Assembly: GCA_037044905.1 (NCBI GenBank)
Contig: JBAOKB010000001.1
Span: 1-44,999, forward strand
Length of the DNA stretch: 44,999 bases
Reading direction: 5' to 3'
From: Hortaea werneckii
Lineage: Eukaryota; Ascomycota; Dothideomycetes; Mycosphaerellales; Teratosphaeriaceae
The position numbers were made by a program, and so were the translations under genes. Positions 33,074 through 44,400 of this stretch are shown here, one piece after another (position 1 is the stretch's first letter; each line of letters opens with the position of its first letter). The notes beneath the pieces are model-generated. The model saw only the letters and a list, made by a program, of their open reading frames with translations. It made no database searches and was not told where the DNA came from.

Positions 33074-34081
33074 ATGACGGCAACATTCGTTATGATGCAG
33101 CAAGCAATCTCCAGTGATGCTGTGGCCTCGTTGGCCACTGCACTTCACTCGGAACACGATTTTGGCAACACCAGCGTGTCAAATGAATGCCTACCTCCAG
33201 TCGATCACGCACAAAAGGCGCCTTCGACGAAATTGTGCTTTATCTGGTACCATACCGGTCACTGCGACCGCAACCCCGAAAGGCCTACAAAGCCAGGCAA
33301 ATCGTGCCGTCACCTGCACTCTTTGAAAGCGAGTGAACAAAACATCAAACTCTCACATTGGCCAAAGTTTCTGCACAGGAGGCCTTGTGGTCTCCCTCTG
33401 TGCCCTCTGAAAGACGTCACGTGGCAAAAGACGCAGCCAAAGGACACGAAAGCAGAGAAAGGCACATGCCTAGCCGGCTCCTCGGCCGGTAGCGCGCGAG
33501 CCTCCCAAAAACGCATATTGGACGAGGTTACCACTTCGACCGTCGCAAAGCGTCTCAGGACAGACCAAGCTCCTGCGGCCAAGGTACGCCAATACGGTAA
33601 ATGTCGCGACGATCCCCTCAAGAACTCTGCTCGGCAGACGGACATAGAGTACGATGAGTATGAGGGTGAGAGACTTTCTCCCTCTGAAGGCGTCACCTGC
33701 TTTTTCTGGTATCACGGTCACTGCGGCCGAGCTGCAGACAGGGGCTGTGACTATCTACACCGTCTGACCGATCCCCCCAGTATGGTGCAGCCACCACCGG
33801 GTTACGTGCATGCAAAACCGTGCATTTTACCCTGGTGTCCTGGTGACAGCCCTGCTAAGACGAATCAGTCGAGAGAGAAAAGTGACAGCACGAAGGCGAA
33901 GAAGGGTCGACCGGGGAGGAAGAGGGTCGAATACAGTCTATACTCCAAGCGAGTGGGTGAACAGGAGCAACGTGACGTTACTTCCCAAGGAGATGATGAC
34001 CAAGACGACGTCAGTGAGGCGCCGAGCTGTGGACAGGATCTCTTCACGGGTGAGGACTGGTTCTTGAAGGGGTTCGAGTGA
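33074..34081 (+). CDS. Protein with two CCCH-like zinc-finger modules
   Basis: A 335-residue protein if translation begins at ATG 33074 (MTATFVMMQQ). The frame is open back to another ATG at 32945, which would add 43 residues but leave only 39 bp after the GatC-like stop. Two related modules are visible. Module 1 has C55-x8-C64-x13-C78-x3-H82. Module 2 has C209-x7-C217-x7-C225-x3-H229. Both contain WYHxGHC-like sequence, and both are followed by a second conserved piece, H-x(1)-[KR]-P-C-x-L-P-x-C-P, ending at about residues 111 and 256. Fungal CCCH proteins often bind RNA, but these spacings are unusual. A basic GRPGRKR stretch may be a nuclear signal. The C-terminus is acidic. It converges with tryptophan synthase over 230 bp. 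Confidence 0.75.
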   Translation: MTATFVMMQQAISSDAVASLATALHSEHDFGNTSVSNECLPPVDHAQKAPSTKLCFIWYHTGHCDRNPERPTKPGKSCRHLHSLKASEQNIKLSHWPKFLHRRPCGLPLCPLKDVTWQKTQPKDTKAEKGTCLAGSSAGSARASQKRILDEVTTSTVAKRLRTDQAPAAKVRQYGKCRDDPLKNSARQTDIEYDEYEGERLSPSEGVTCFFWYHGHCGRAADRGCDYLHRLTDPPSMVQPPPGYVHAKPCILPWCPGDSPAKTNQSREKSDSTKAKKGRPGRKRVEYSLYSKRVGEQEQRDVTSQGDDDQDDVSEAPSCGQDLFTGEDWFLKGFE

Positions 34082-34311
34082 AATTCCTTTGGTGAAGTAC
34101 AAGCAGCAGTCAAAAATGTAAGGGAGCTCTGGTTTTGGAGGCTGAAAAAGCCCGACTCTGAATTTAGTGCTTTCACGTACAATATCTTAATTCATATCAA
34201 TCAAAAGAAAATCAAAAGTACTGCTTTTTCCCAAACGCTACATGTCATGCCTGTATCCCCAGAGTAATAAGAAGTATCACATCATGTAGTCTGAACGAAT
34301 GTCAAGTGCTC
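34082..34311. other. Convergent 3' spacer between CCCH gene and tryptophan synthase
   Basis: A 230-bp AT-richer spacer between two facing stop codons. It should hold both 3' UTRs. Several A-rich and T-rich stretches are present (for example near 34200-34220), but no single poly-A signal can be picked with confidence. Confidence 0.5.
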
Positions 34312-36588
34312 TTAAAAGCGCAGGTCCCAGCCAATCTTAGGACCGATGGTCGGTAGCTCCTCAGCGACGCTTTGCACGTCCTTGTCACCTCTACCGGACA
34401 AGTTGATGACGATGTTCTCTTGGTCCGACATCGTCTTGGCCAATTCGGCGGCACCGAAGATTGCATGCGAAGTCTCAAGAGCTGGGATGATACCCTCGAG
34501 CTCCGACAGGATCTTGAAGCCGATGAAGGCTTCGGCGTCGGTAGCCGCCACGAACGTGGCCCTCTTGCTCTCTTTCCAGTTGGACAGCTCCGGGCCGACA
34601 CCTGGGTAGTCCAGACCGGCGGAGATGGAGTGCGTCTCGTCGACCTGACCTTCGGGACTCTGAAGAATGTACGTCCTCACACCGTGCAAGACTCCCGGCT
34701 TACCGCCTGACAGCGTTGCGCTATGCCTGGCTGTGTCGAGGCCATCACCTCCGGCTTCGACACCAAGCAGGCGTACTGATGTGTCTTCAGCGAAGGGGTG
34801 GAACATGCCAACTGCATTACTACCGCCACCTACACAGGCAACGACAGCATCAGGTAGACGGCCAGTGAGGGCCTGCATCTGCTCCTTCGTCTCGGAACCA
34901 ATCACGCTCTGGAACGTCCTGACAATGGTCGGGAAAGGGTGCGGTCCAATCGCACTGCCGATGATGTAGTGCGTGGTGTCAAGTTGCTCCACCCACTTCC
35001 TCATCGCCTCGTTTACTGCATCTCTCAAAGTTCTGGCTCCACTCTCGACCGCCACAACGCTCGCGCCGAGCAGTTTCATACGGAAGACGTTCAGAGCCTG
35101 GCGACGAACGTCTTCGGCACCCATGTAGACTGTGCACTTCATGCCGAATCTGGCACAGACGGTCGCGGTAGCGACACCGTGCTGACCAGCGCCCGTCTCC
35201 GCAATAATCTCAGTCTTCCCCAATCTCCTCGCAAGAAGAATCTGGCCAATGGCATTGTTGATCTTGTGTGAACCAGTGTGGTTGAGGTCCTCACGCTTGA
35301 GGTAGATGTTGGCGCCTTTGCCTGCACCGACCTCCTTCCTCACCTTCTCCGTCAAGCGGTCAGCCTTGTGTAATGAAGAAGGACGGGACATGTAAGGGTA
35401 GTAACTCCGGTACTCCTCCCAGAACTTAGGGTCATTGCGCGCCTCGTCGAAGCCCTGCTCGAGCTGAGCCAAGCAGTCCATGAGAGACTCTGGGACGTAC
35501 TGGCCACCAAACTGGCCGAAGCGCGAAGGCATGAGTTCAGGGTCCTTATCCTCTGCGTTGAGCGCTTCGAGTTGATCTGCTAGGCCTGGACCATCTTGAC
35601 CTTTGACGACTGAATCAACGTGCACTGTACCATTCGATGGGTCGGACTGAGAGGCTGGCTGTTTCGTCGGGTCTGCTGTGGAGATGTCCTTGGGCGTCTC
35701 TGTGCTCGCTATCCAGCCGCTGCCATCACCATGAGGGTTGGCAGCCGTTGAAAGACCGTGACCGTTCGTGCCGTTTGTCTGGGGGACCTGAGGGTTGCGT
35801 CGAAGAGTGATACCGTGGCAGTAATCCTCCACCACCTTTGCGACACCACCTGCAGGTGCGTTCTTAATGTTGTTGATGATCTGCGATCCGATCACGACAC
35901 CCTCCGACAGCTTGCCAACCTCGACAAAGTGCTCTCGTGTGCTCACACCGAATCCTACAGCGGCTGGCACGCCTCCACTATACCTGTGCACTCTCTCCAA
36001 CAACTCGGGCAGCCCAGAGCTAAGAGCGCTACTGGCACCCGTGACACCCATCCTGCTGACCACGTATATGAACGAATCCGCGATTCCACACAGGAGCTTC
36101 ATGCGCTTCTCGCTCGTGGCGGGAGCAATGAGCGGCACGTACGACAGGCCATAATCCGTGCAGTGCTTTCTGAACCTCACGGCTTCCTCCGGCGGCAAGT
36201 CCACCATGATGAATCCGTTCACGCCCGCGCTCTTGGCATCCTGGAGCATCTTCTCCTCACCGTACGCAAGCAGCGGGTTGTAGTATCCCATCAGCATGAC
36301 TGGCGCCCGAAGACCTCTACTCCGTGAGTCACGCACGATCTGCAAGCAGTCCTTGATATTGCAGCCATTCTTGAGCGCGATCGTGTTTGCGCCTTGGATT
36401 GAGGGACCATCGGCAATCGGGTCAGTGAAGGGCATGCCTAGTTCGATGATGTCGGAGCCTCCAGCCTCCATGGCGAGGAGGATGTCTGGCGTCTCCTTGA
36501 TAGTTGGGTAGCCGGCAGTCGTATAGGTCACCAAGACGGAGCGAGACTCGCTCTTCGCCTTGGCGAAAGTCTTGCGAATGCCGTCCAT
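34312..36588 (-). CDS. TRP5: Bifunctional tryptophan synthase (alpha-beta fusion)
   Basis: A complete 758-residue single-exon enzyme (yeast TRP5, Neurospora trp-3, Aspergillus trpB). It makes L-tryptophan from indole-3-glycerol phosphate and serine. The alpha domain is residues about 1-260, with catalytic Glu49 and Asp60 in the same positions as in the E. coli alpha subunit (IELGMPFTDPIADGP). A 90-residue disordered linker (about 262-350) follows; this makes the protein somewhat longer than many homologues. The beta domain begins at about 352. It has the PLP Lys442 (HTGSHKINN), GAGQHG (467-471) and the phosphate-binding GGGSNAVG (587-594). A TGACTCA element lies 194 bp upstream of the ATG. 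The neighbour upstream on the same strand is SEC17. Confidence 0.97.
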   Translation of the reverse strand: MDGIRKTFAKAKSESRSVLVTYTTAGYPTIKETPDILLAMEAGGSDIIELGMPFTDPIADGPSIQGANTIALKNGCNIKDCLQIVRDSRSRGLRAPVMLMGYYNPLLAYGEEKMLQDAKSAGVNGFIMVDLPPEEAVRFRKHCTDYGLSYVPLIAPATSEKRMKLLCGIADSFIYVVSRMGVTGASSALSSGLPELLERVHRYSGGVPAAVGFGVSTREHFVEVGKLSEGVVIGSQIINNIKNAPAGGVAKVVEDYCHGITLRRNPQVPQTNGTNGHGLSTAANPHGDGSGWIASTETPKDISTADPTKQPASQSDPSNGTVHVDSVVKGQDGPGLADQLEALNAEDKDPELMPSRFGQFGGQYVPESLMDCLAQLEQGFDEARNDPKFWEEYRSYYPYMSRPSSLHKADRLTEKVRKEVGAGKGANIYLKREDLNHTGSHKINNAIGQILLARRLGKTEIIAETGAGQHGVATATVCARFGMKCTVYMGAEDVRRQALNVFRMKLLGASVVAVESGARTLRDAVNEAMRKWVEQLDTTHYIIGSAIGPHPFPTIVRTFQSVIGSETKEQMQALTGRLPDAVVACVGGGSNAVGMFHPFAEDTSVRLLGVEAGGDGLDTARHSATLSGGKPGVLHGVRTYILQSPEGQVDETHSISAGLDYPGVGPELSNWKESKRATFVAATDAEAFIGFKILSELEGIIPALETSHAIFGAAELAKTMSDQENIVINLSGRGDKDVQSVAEELPTIGPKIGWDLRF

Positions 36589-37105
36589 GTTGGACTTCAG
36601 GACACGAGTGGGCGACAGTTAGAAGGAATGGTCCTGATGAGGCTCAAAGTGGAACGTCGTTCGCTCATTCGCGGCCGAGGTTGCTTCGTGGCGTGAGGAC
36701 ACTTCAGAGACCCAAATGCCTGCAGCAATGAATGTTGCAGGAAATATTGAGGCTTTGGATGAATTTATGTGAGTATTCAAGTGACTCAATGCCATCTCGG
36801 CCTTGGGAAAATTGAACGGATGACGCCGCCATCGCTGCAGGTCCCGCCATGCAGGGTCCAGCCCCAGATCGGACCACATACTGCTCATGCTCAAAGTGGG
36901 CTTTGCGGGGCATTTCAGTTGCCGATCGAGTTGAGATGCGAAACAGTCATTACAACACACGAGTAACATGCGCACGAGATCTAATCTTCGCGAGTCTGAA
37001 AGAAGAAGTTATGATCGCCACGCTATCTTGGGTAATAAAACGTCAAACTCATCGCTCACCGTGCGGCAAATATCACTGCAATTTGGTCGCACCCCATTGC
37101 CCATC
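36589..37105. other. Intergenic region, tryptophan synthase promoter
   Basis: This lies between the SEC17 stop and the tryptophan synthase start, both on the minus strand. It should hold the SEC17 3' UTR and the tryptophan synthase promoter. The only clear site is TGACTCA at 36782-36788. Confidence 0.6.
36782..36788 (+). promoter_or_regulatory. TGACTCA, Gcn4/CpcA-type element
   Basis: The exact seven-base consensus for the amino-acid-starvation regulator Gcn4/CPC1/CpcA. It lies 194 bp upstream of the tryptophan synthase ATG, where cross-pathway control elements are expected. The site is nearly palindromic, so strand is not informative. Confidence 0.65.
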
Positions 37106-38113
37106 TTACGAGAAGTCCTCCCCCTTCTCCTCAATGTTCTCCTTCACTCGTAAGAGCAGGGTCGTCTTCCACTTGTCTAGCTTGCTCATCTGGTCGTACT
37201 GGAATAGCTTGTCGGCAAACTTCTCCTGGTCACCCTCATCTACCGCTTCTACTAGATCAGACAGCAGCTGATGCTCTCGTGTCTGTGAGAAGCTGGGATC
37301 CAGATCTCGGTAGCTCTCCAGTGCTCTGTTCGTTGCAACTGAATCGCCTGTGCAGAGGTGGCATATACCAGCCTTCAGTAGATACTCCTTCACGCTCCAC
37401 TTCATCAAATTGTTGTTGATGCTACTCTTGGCAACCTTCTCATAATTCGAGATGGCCTTGTAGTAGTCGCTCTCGAGAGCGCTGAGGTCAGCAAGCTTGA
37501 GGAACAGCTTGTTGGCCAATCTAAATAACGAGGTCAGTTCTGTAACCGCGTTTAATCTGCCGCCTGTCACGCGTGGGGTCACTCACGCCTCTGCATTGTC
37601 GTTCTCGTACCACCCTGCCGCTGTCTCATACGCCTCCGCCGCCCTCTTACCGTCGCCCATCTCAACCTCATATAGCTCGGCGAGGTTTTGCTTGTGCGTT
37701 GCTGCCCTTCTGAAGTTGCCCTTCAGTGTGTAATGCTGAATTGCTTGCTCCAAACATCGCGCCGCATCCTCTGGCTCGTCCTTCCTGTAGCTCTTGAATG
37801 CTTCGGTGAGGGTATTGGCAGCATCATCGGGTTCTTTCAACTGATTCGTTTGTAGTGACGCAGCTTTCTCAAAGCATTGGCCGGCTTCTTTGGAAGACTT
37901 CTGGAGGCGGAAGGCGTTTGCGGCTTGAATGTAGAGCTCAGCTGCTGCCTCGTACTTTTCTGCGCGACCACCAAAGAGCGAGAAGCCCGAGCCAGCGCTA
38001 GCGGCCTGCTTATCGGCCTGGAAGAGCGCATGTTAATTATACCACCCGAGAAAATAGGTTGAATAGCCACGGGAGCTGACCTTTTGAAGAAGTGCTCGAG
38101 GGTCTTGCGCCAT
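37106..38113 (-). CDS. SEC17: Alpha-SNAP (SEC17)
   Basis: Minus-strand exons 38113-38081, 38017-37587 and 37520-37106 give 292 residues, the same length as yeast Sec17. The introns are GTCAGC...TTCCAG (63 nt) and GTGAGT...ATTTAG (66 nt). The first exon is 33 nt (MAQDPRALLQK). The protein is an array of TPR-like helical hairpins. Family marks include FSLFGGRAEKYEAAAELY, AFRLQKSSKEAGQCFEKAA, AAGWYENDNAEALANK and the C-terminal DKWKTTLLLRVKENIEE. The C-terminal leucines (TTLLLRVK) match the segment known to stimulate the NSF/Sec18 ATPase. It recruits Sec18 to SNARE complexes for disassembly after membrane fusion. It diverges from MUS7. Confidence 0.95.
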
Positions 38114-38468
38114 GACTGCGTGGGAGAAGAGGCGAATTCAAAAACAATATCCAAATCACTAATTCCGGACTGATCGATACAAGGTCAGGGTGTGCCGCGA
38201 AAGTGATCGCGAAAAGTGAACTCTCATTGATGCCAACCATGGCAGCCTTCAGAGTAACAGCCACGGAGCAGCGGGAGCATCCGCAATGACGCACGTTGAC
38301 CGCGACTCTGCCGGGGACCGAGACGCGCTAAGCCAACGACGCGTCTCCATCGAACTTCCTCAATAATCGGCGCCACGAAACATTTGGATCGGCTTTGCCA
38401 CTTGACAAGCTACTGTTACATCACAGGCTTGCGAATCGAATGGCTTAAGATGAAGCATTCATTGACCA
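38114..38468. promoter_or_regulatory. Divergent promoter of SEC17 and MUS7
   Basis: A 355-bp region between two start codons facing apart. It contains ACGCGT at 38339-38344, 125 bp upstream of the MUS7 ATG, and a nearby ACGCGC at 38322-38327. ACGCGT is the MCB/MBF element of G1/S genes in yeasts. The hexamer also occurs elsewhere in the window, so function is only suggested. Confidence 0.5.
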
Positions 38469-41400
38469 ATGAAACGCTGGCAGGATCGCGGAGAGGTGGA
38501 GGATTCAGATGAGGACGAAGAACTAAGTCTCGGAAACGAAAGCCAGAGTCCGCAAAAAAGCAGCAAGCGGCCACGCCTTGAAGGAGGGAAACATGAAAAT
38601 GAAGACCAATCTGGGGTTCTCGACGTTGGGGAGGGAGACGAAAGAGGTCCTGGGGTCAGGACCAACGAAAGCTTTACGGAGCAGTATGGCCAGGAAGCCG
38701 AGGAATCATGGCTTCAGCCTCGAAGCGCCACGCCATACAGCCGTAGAGTGAAGGCTGTGCAAGTCAAGCTGCCTAAGACAGCTCTGACGGCTCGACCAGA
38801 GCGAACATCGAATCTGTCGCTCGCATCACCTGTCCACTCCCCAGAAGCGGAGAACACCAAAGCCGACCACCAGGATGTTGGAGGGGATCCCACTCTCTTA
38901 CAGCGCTCTGAAAAGGAAGACGAACGCAAGGCTGTTGGTGGCCAGAACACAACCCCGCTGGCTAATCAGTATAGCTGTACCACCACAGAAGACTCGTCGC
39001 GAGACGTCTCTTCAGGTGACCGAGTTCTGGAGCGCTCAAGGAACCCACCGGCGTATACCGAAAATGCTACAAAGGTGACGCAGCAGCTTCAATTACAGGA
39101 TGTCACACAAAATGCCAATTCTGGCGGCGAAACGCTCACCGACCGTAGTGGATTTCTGCCCAGTGTTGGCCAAATTCTGGAGCGCAATCGTGAGACTACC
39201 CCATCGAGGCAGAATGATATCCTTAGTGCCTCGTCTTCGCCGCTTAGTGAGCGCGAGGTATCACCACCACCGGGGTTTGTACTTCCTTTGGCCGATCGAC
39301 AAACCTCAATCTTAATCTCGCAGCACCCGGATTCTAACGAGCGGCTTGGAAGTAATGTCGATGATGCCATCGATGATATGGAGTTGGCGCAAGCTTTGCA
39401 ACACCCAGAAACCGCAACTGCCGCCAGAAGGTCCCTACGCACTCGCAAAGAAAAGCAGCTCCATCCGTACGAATACGAGAAAGCAATATACCAGCGACAG
39501 ATGAGACAACGCGGATATAAGCCTATACGCTTTGCAGAGCAAGATGAGCGAACCCGTCAGAGCACACAAGACCGAGCATACAGCGAAGGCGAGAATTCCA
39601 GTCAGCTGCAGGAAGCAAGACAGTCTCCCTCACCTGCACAACTTAGTTCGCAACCAATGGCTTACGACTCCTCACAAAGGAACAATGAGCAAGTGGCAGC
39701 AAATAACGATGATGAGCTTCCTCACATAGATGCCATCATCAGCCGGCGTGGACGTGCTGTTGCCCGTCACGGTCACAAACGCAGAAAACTGACGCACAAA
39801 ATTACAGGACAGCGTCAGGATCAACGTCAGCAAGACGAGTATTCCATTCCGCCGTCCCCGCCCTCCACGTCAAGCGGTTCTCACCACAGGGAAAAGCCCG
39901 TCTTCAGGCTTCCTCATAGTAAGCTGCCTGGGTCTCTGCCAACCCCCGACGTGTCCTCAGAAGTCAGACCATCTCATCGCGATGCAACCGGTGCCGACTC
40001 GCAGTCAGATGAAGATTGGCCACGGACCTCGCATACTCCCGCGCGAACTCGCTTGCTTCGCCGCTCTCAAGCCATAGACATTAGCAGCGATTCTGATCGA
40101 AGCTCCGAATCAGATGCGGAACGGAATTCTGAAGAGGACCCTAGACGCTTCACGAAAGCACGAAAGCGCATCAGGGGCGTCTTGCCAGCTTCCTGGTTGA
40201 AGATCGACTTCAAGGCGCAGCAAAAACGCGAACTACCGTCACCGGAAAGACGTCACCGCTCAGCTCCGGCTTCTCCGCCGCCTTCGACGAGGCCGCAGAA
40301 AGGCGTCGCACAGCGAGTACCCGCAACATCAACTAACTCTGCCAGAAGCGCGCCGATCGTGATTTCAGAAAACGGGGAAGACTCAGATGTTGAAGACGTT
40401 CCAGCTGCCGAGCTACAGCACCAGGGCTCGAACGCAACCATAGATCACTACAGCCGAGAGGAGGACACTGCTGCCGGCTTTGAGCCCATGGAGGTGGACT
40501 GGGTGGATCCCATGCTCGCAAATCCGTCAAGGCGAGAGCAAACCAGCAAGAGCGGGAACAAACGTCAGCCTCGTATCAAAGATGCTCTCACAAAACCAGG
40601 ACCAACACGGAATGGCTTTACAGAAGAACGCGCTGGCTTCCGACGTTCTGGGCAGAAGTCTCAAAAGCGACAAACTGCAGTCGCCAACCAAACCAATCGC
40701 CGACATAGGCCGTCAACTCCATCTCTCAGCATCTTGGACGCGCCATCTCCACCCTCGGCTAAAGATAGGCCATTGCCTCAATTCATGCGACTAGCAAAAC
40801 GTCAAGCAAGTAGACAGCCTAGCCGCGCCCGCCACCTACCAGGCGCAAAGATCATCAGACTTGCGACTGATGAAGACACTGAAGCTGCATCGATTACGCT
40901 TCGCGCGTGGAAAGAAGGAAGTATTGTCCCACGAACCCAGCTGAACAGAGTTTCTCTTCCTGTAACGCAAGGGTCTGCTCCCGATCTTGTTGATGATGAC
41001 GTTGAACCCCCACACCAGACCACACTGGATTCACGTGGACCACTGGATCCGTTAGACCTAAACCAGCGAGCACTACTGCCTGACACTCCCGGGAAAAAGC
41101 ATCCCCAACACAAGGGAGTATCGCGGCAGCCTATCCATGTGAAAAAGACGGCACTACGGCAGGCGAGATTCCAAGCCCTTGTACGCCCAGGGCCACGACG
41201 GGATGATAATCATGACGCTGGTGAAATCTCAGAGACGCTGGAAAAGGAGGGGCGTACGAGGCCGCAACGAAGGCAGCAGCGGCCCATGCTAGGACGTCAT
41301 GTCCGGAGTGCGCAGCTGGAGACTGAAGCGAACGACTTTGCGCAGGAGAATCGCGTGGCTGCGTTCGAAAGGCAGGTCAATCATCTCACAGCATCTGCTG

Positions 41401-44400
41401 CCGCTCGAAACAATCCTCTCTCGAAAAGGAACGTCCAGCTTGAGCGTTTTCTCGAGCCCACGCCTGACCCGAACACGTCTCTTCCGAGGCGTAAAGAAGC
41501 GGACAATGCATCTAGCAGCGGCACAAACCTTCCGGACCCCCATAAAGGCAAGCAAAAGCTTGCTTTCAGGCCAAGAAAGCGGCAAGCACATCAGATCAAC
41601 ATTGAATCGAGAAGGTATCGCCAGCCCAGCGAGCCTTTGCCCGAACCTGTAGCCGCCACAGATGTCGCGCCTGACCTGCAATCGCAGAACGGCCCAACTC
41701 ACAAGGGTCTCCGACCATTTGGAACTAAGTATGCCATCGACTTTGACATCCATCCGCTGCCCCTTGGTACGTATTTCCATGGGAATACTTTCATTGGTAG
41801 TGGCGACTTCGTAGCTGCCCTTAGAACGTACGAGCGAGACTTAACAGTTCGAACCGGGCGAATGCGAATCTATGTCAACGAAGACGTGCTTGAATGGGGC
41901 GACTGGACAGAAGAAGTGGCTAGTGGTCTGGCCAGCATACCTTCTGCAGTGGGCGAAGCCATCAGCACGCTTGATGGGATTACAGGTGATCTGGAAAGGC
42001 AGGAGCAGACCTCGCTAGTGACTTCAAACGTAGACCACATGCTTCGCTCCGTCGTGCGCTACTTTTCGAAGTGCTTAGTTCTGCTGGATCCGATAGACCG
42101 ACGCTCGTGCGTCAACCAACTTCAGCGCTTCGTGGAGGAACTTTGCGAATTGACACTGGCGGAAGCAAAGTCTAGCAATGCCTGCCGTGATCTCAATCTG
42201 CGATGTATCTGTTATGCTACCGCTATCGCCGCGCAGCTCGTTCAGATATCCCGCGATGAGGTGATACCGCCAGAGATGCGACATCAAAGTCAGCAATTAT
42301 TAGGACAGGCGGCAAGGAGGCTTGCCGCGTCTATTATACCGCATGGCCTTGCTGATCTTCGCGACGCTTATGAGGAGCTACAGCAAAGCTCCAAGCGAGA
42401 GACTGGAATTCAAGAAGACACTGGACCCGTATCTCGGCTTGTCATACTGCGGTATTGCCTTGAGCTTGATGGCGAACCAGATCTTAGCTTCTGGTCTCTT
42501 GTGAGCAAAGAGATCGCCAACGACGGTATCGACACAGAAAACGTGATTTCTATGGAGAGAGCATGGTATAATGTCTTCACCGTGCTACCGATTCTGAGTA
42601 TCGATGAGACTGGCCTTGCTCGAACTAGAAATCAACTGCGGAGTTGCCCGCAGGATTGGACCTTGGTGTGCCGTATGATAAAGCAGACTCTCTCACTTTA
42701 TCCTACCACAGTATTTCTGCGGGGCTCCACTATCAATGACTACGTTCGAGCAGTCTTCACCAGATGTTACATACTGGTCAGCTGCTGGGGCTGGTGGCGG
42801 TGCGAAAGTGTGCTGGGTACTATCTACGACTTTTTCGCTGGCCGGGGTCTTGCGCAATTGGATCACGAGCAGTCTTTTGGGTCCCCTAGATTCCTAGAGG
42901 AGCTTCCATGCCGGCCTTCGGTGGAAGTTGAACAGAAAGACACCGCGTTCCACATTTTCCTGAAGACAATTGTTTCAAGTTTACACGGAATGCGCAAGGC
43001 AGGTATTTACAACGACAGAAAGATCGGCAGTGTCGCTTGGCGATTCATCCCTAATCACGGCCGCGTCTACCGCAGAGATGCCGACGTCAATCAGACTGAC
43101 CTTGACGCTTTACGGAATCATCTTGACTTGCTTTGCACTCTCTACTACGCGACACCCCCAGGACAACGGCTCAGGCTGGACCTAGTCCGCGACCTCGTCG
43201 ATCACGCTACTTCCCATCGCGAGGCGTGTCGGCTTAGCGTGCGAGCGTGGACAAACCTGGCAAGCTTCCAAGCCTCTACAGACGAGTCGCAAGAGAGCTT
43301 ATCTGCCTTTGTGGATTGGTACCAAAAAATTTTGCGGACCACCATGAGCCAGTTCCGCCTCGCCAAGACAGAGGCAGAAAATGACTTTGCATTTGCAATA
43401 GCTCAGGGTGCTGTCGGTCTCACTGACCATGATTTGACAGCCACAATAGCCGCCAATCAGCGACACATTGCAGCTACGCTTGTCGATGCACTTGCTGGAT
43501 TCAAACACACGTTGGTTGCATCCAAGAACTTGCAGACTGCCACGTTATTGATAGACACTTGCCAATTCTGGTCCGTCTTAAGCCCTTTCGATCCGAATGA
43601 CCGACGTCTGTTGCCTGCGCTTGACGAAGCACTGAATATCTTCAGAGTGGCTCTTGAGTTGTATTGCAAGTCAAAGGTGGACGCGCAAAGCCAACAGTTC
43701 AGCGAAGAAAGCCAGGACTATGGTGACTCAGAAGCTCTTGAGGAAGTCGCCGCAACCGACACTGCCAACGCCAGCGACACAAGAGACATCGTTGAGCTTC
43801 TGGATGCTCCGCTAAGCTCTTTACTATCCAACGTGGTTGGAGCGGAGCAGCCGGTCGATGAGGGCCTCCTCACGAAACTGGTTGGCTTGTGGGCACAGTT
43901 CGCAAGTGAAAGTGTTCAAAGCGGGCGAAGGACGTGGAACAGCTACCTCGATGGATACAGCTCACATTCCTGGTATCAGCTAAGGGACACGGAACATCGA
44001 CGCAAGCTCACTCCCTATTTCCTGGCGTTAGTTGTAGACAATGAGGGTGCTTCTGGGCACGAGGTGCAGATAGCCGTGCTGCGCTCATGGCTTGTATCTC
44101 TCGTGGAGCGTGAGGCATTGCTGAAGCATCAGCATCTTTTGACTGCGGCCTTGCTCAACCACCTAGAGGACGAACCATTACTCGACAATCTGCCCTTCAG
44201 TAGAGACAGCAGGTCGCGCCGATTCGGTCCAAGTCTGCACGACTTTCGCCAACGAAGGCTTTCGCTCATTTCTAGCATTCTTTCCAACATGCGGCAGCAT
44301 TACCATGCCACCAGATCATTCCAAGGGATGGACCATCAGGAGATCCGGCAAAGCTACGTCCAGCTGCTGAAGGATCTTATGCACGCAATGAAAAATAACT

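Noticed and set aside
35758..36327. 189-codon frame opposite tryptophan synthase
   Set aside because: It is an antisense shadow of a well-conserved enzyme, with no domain of its own.
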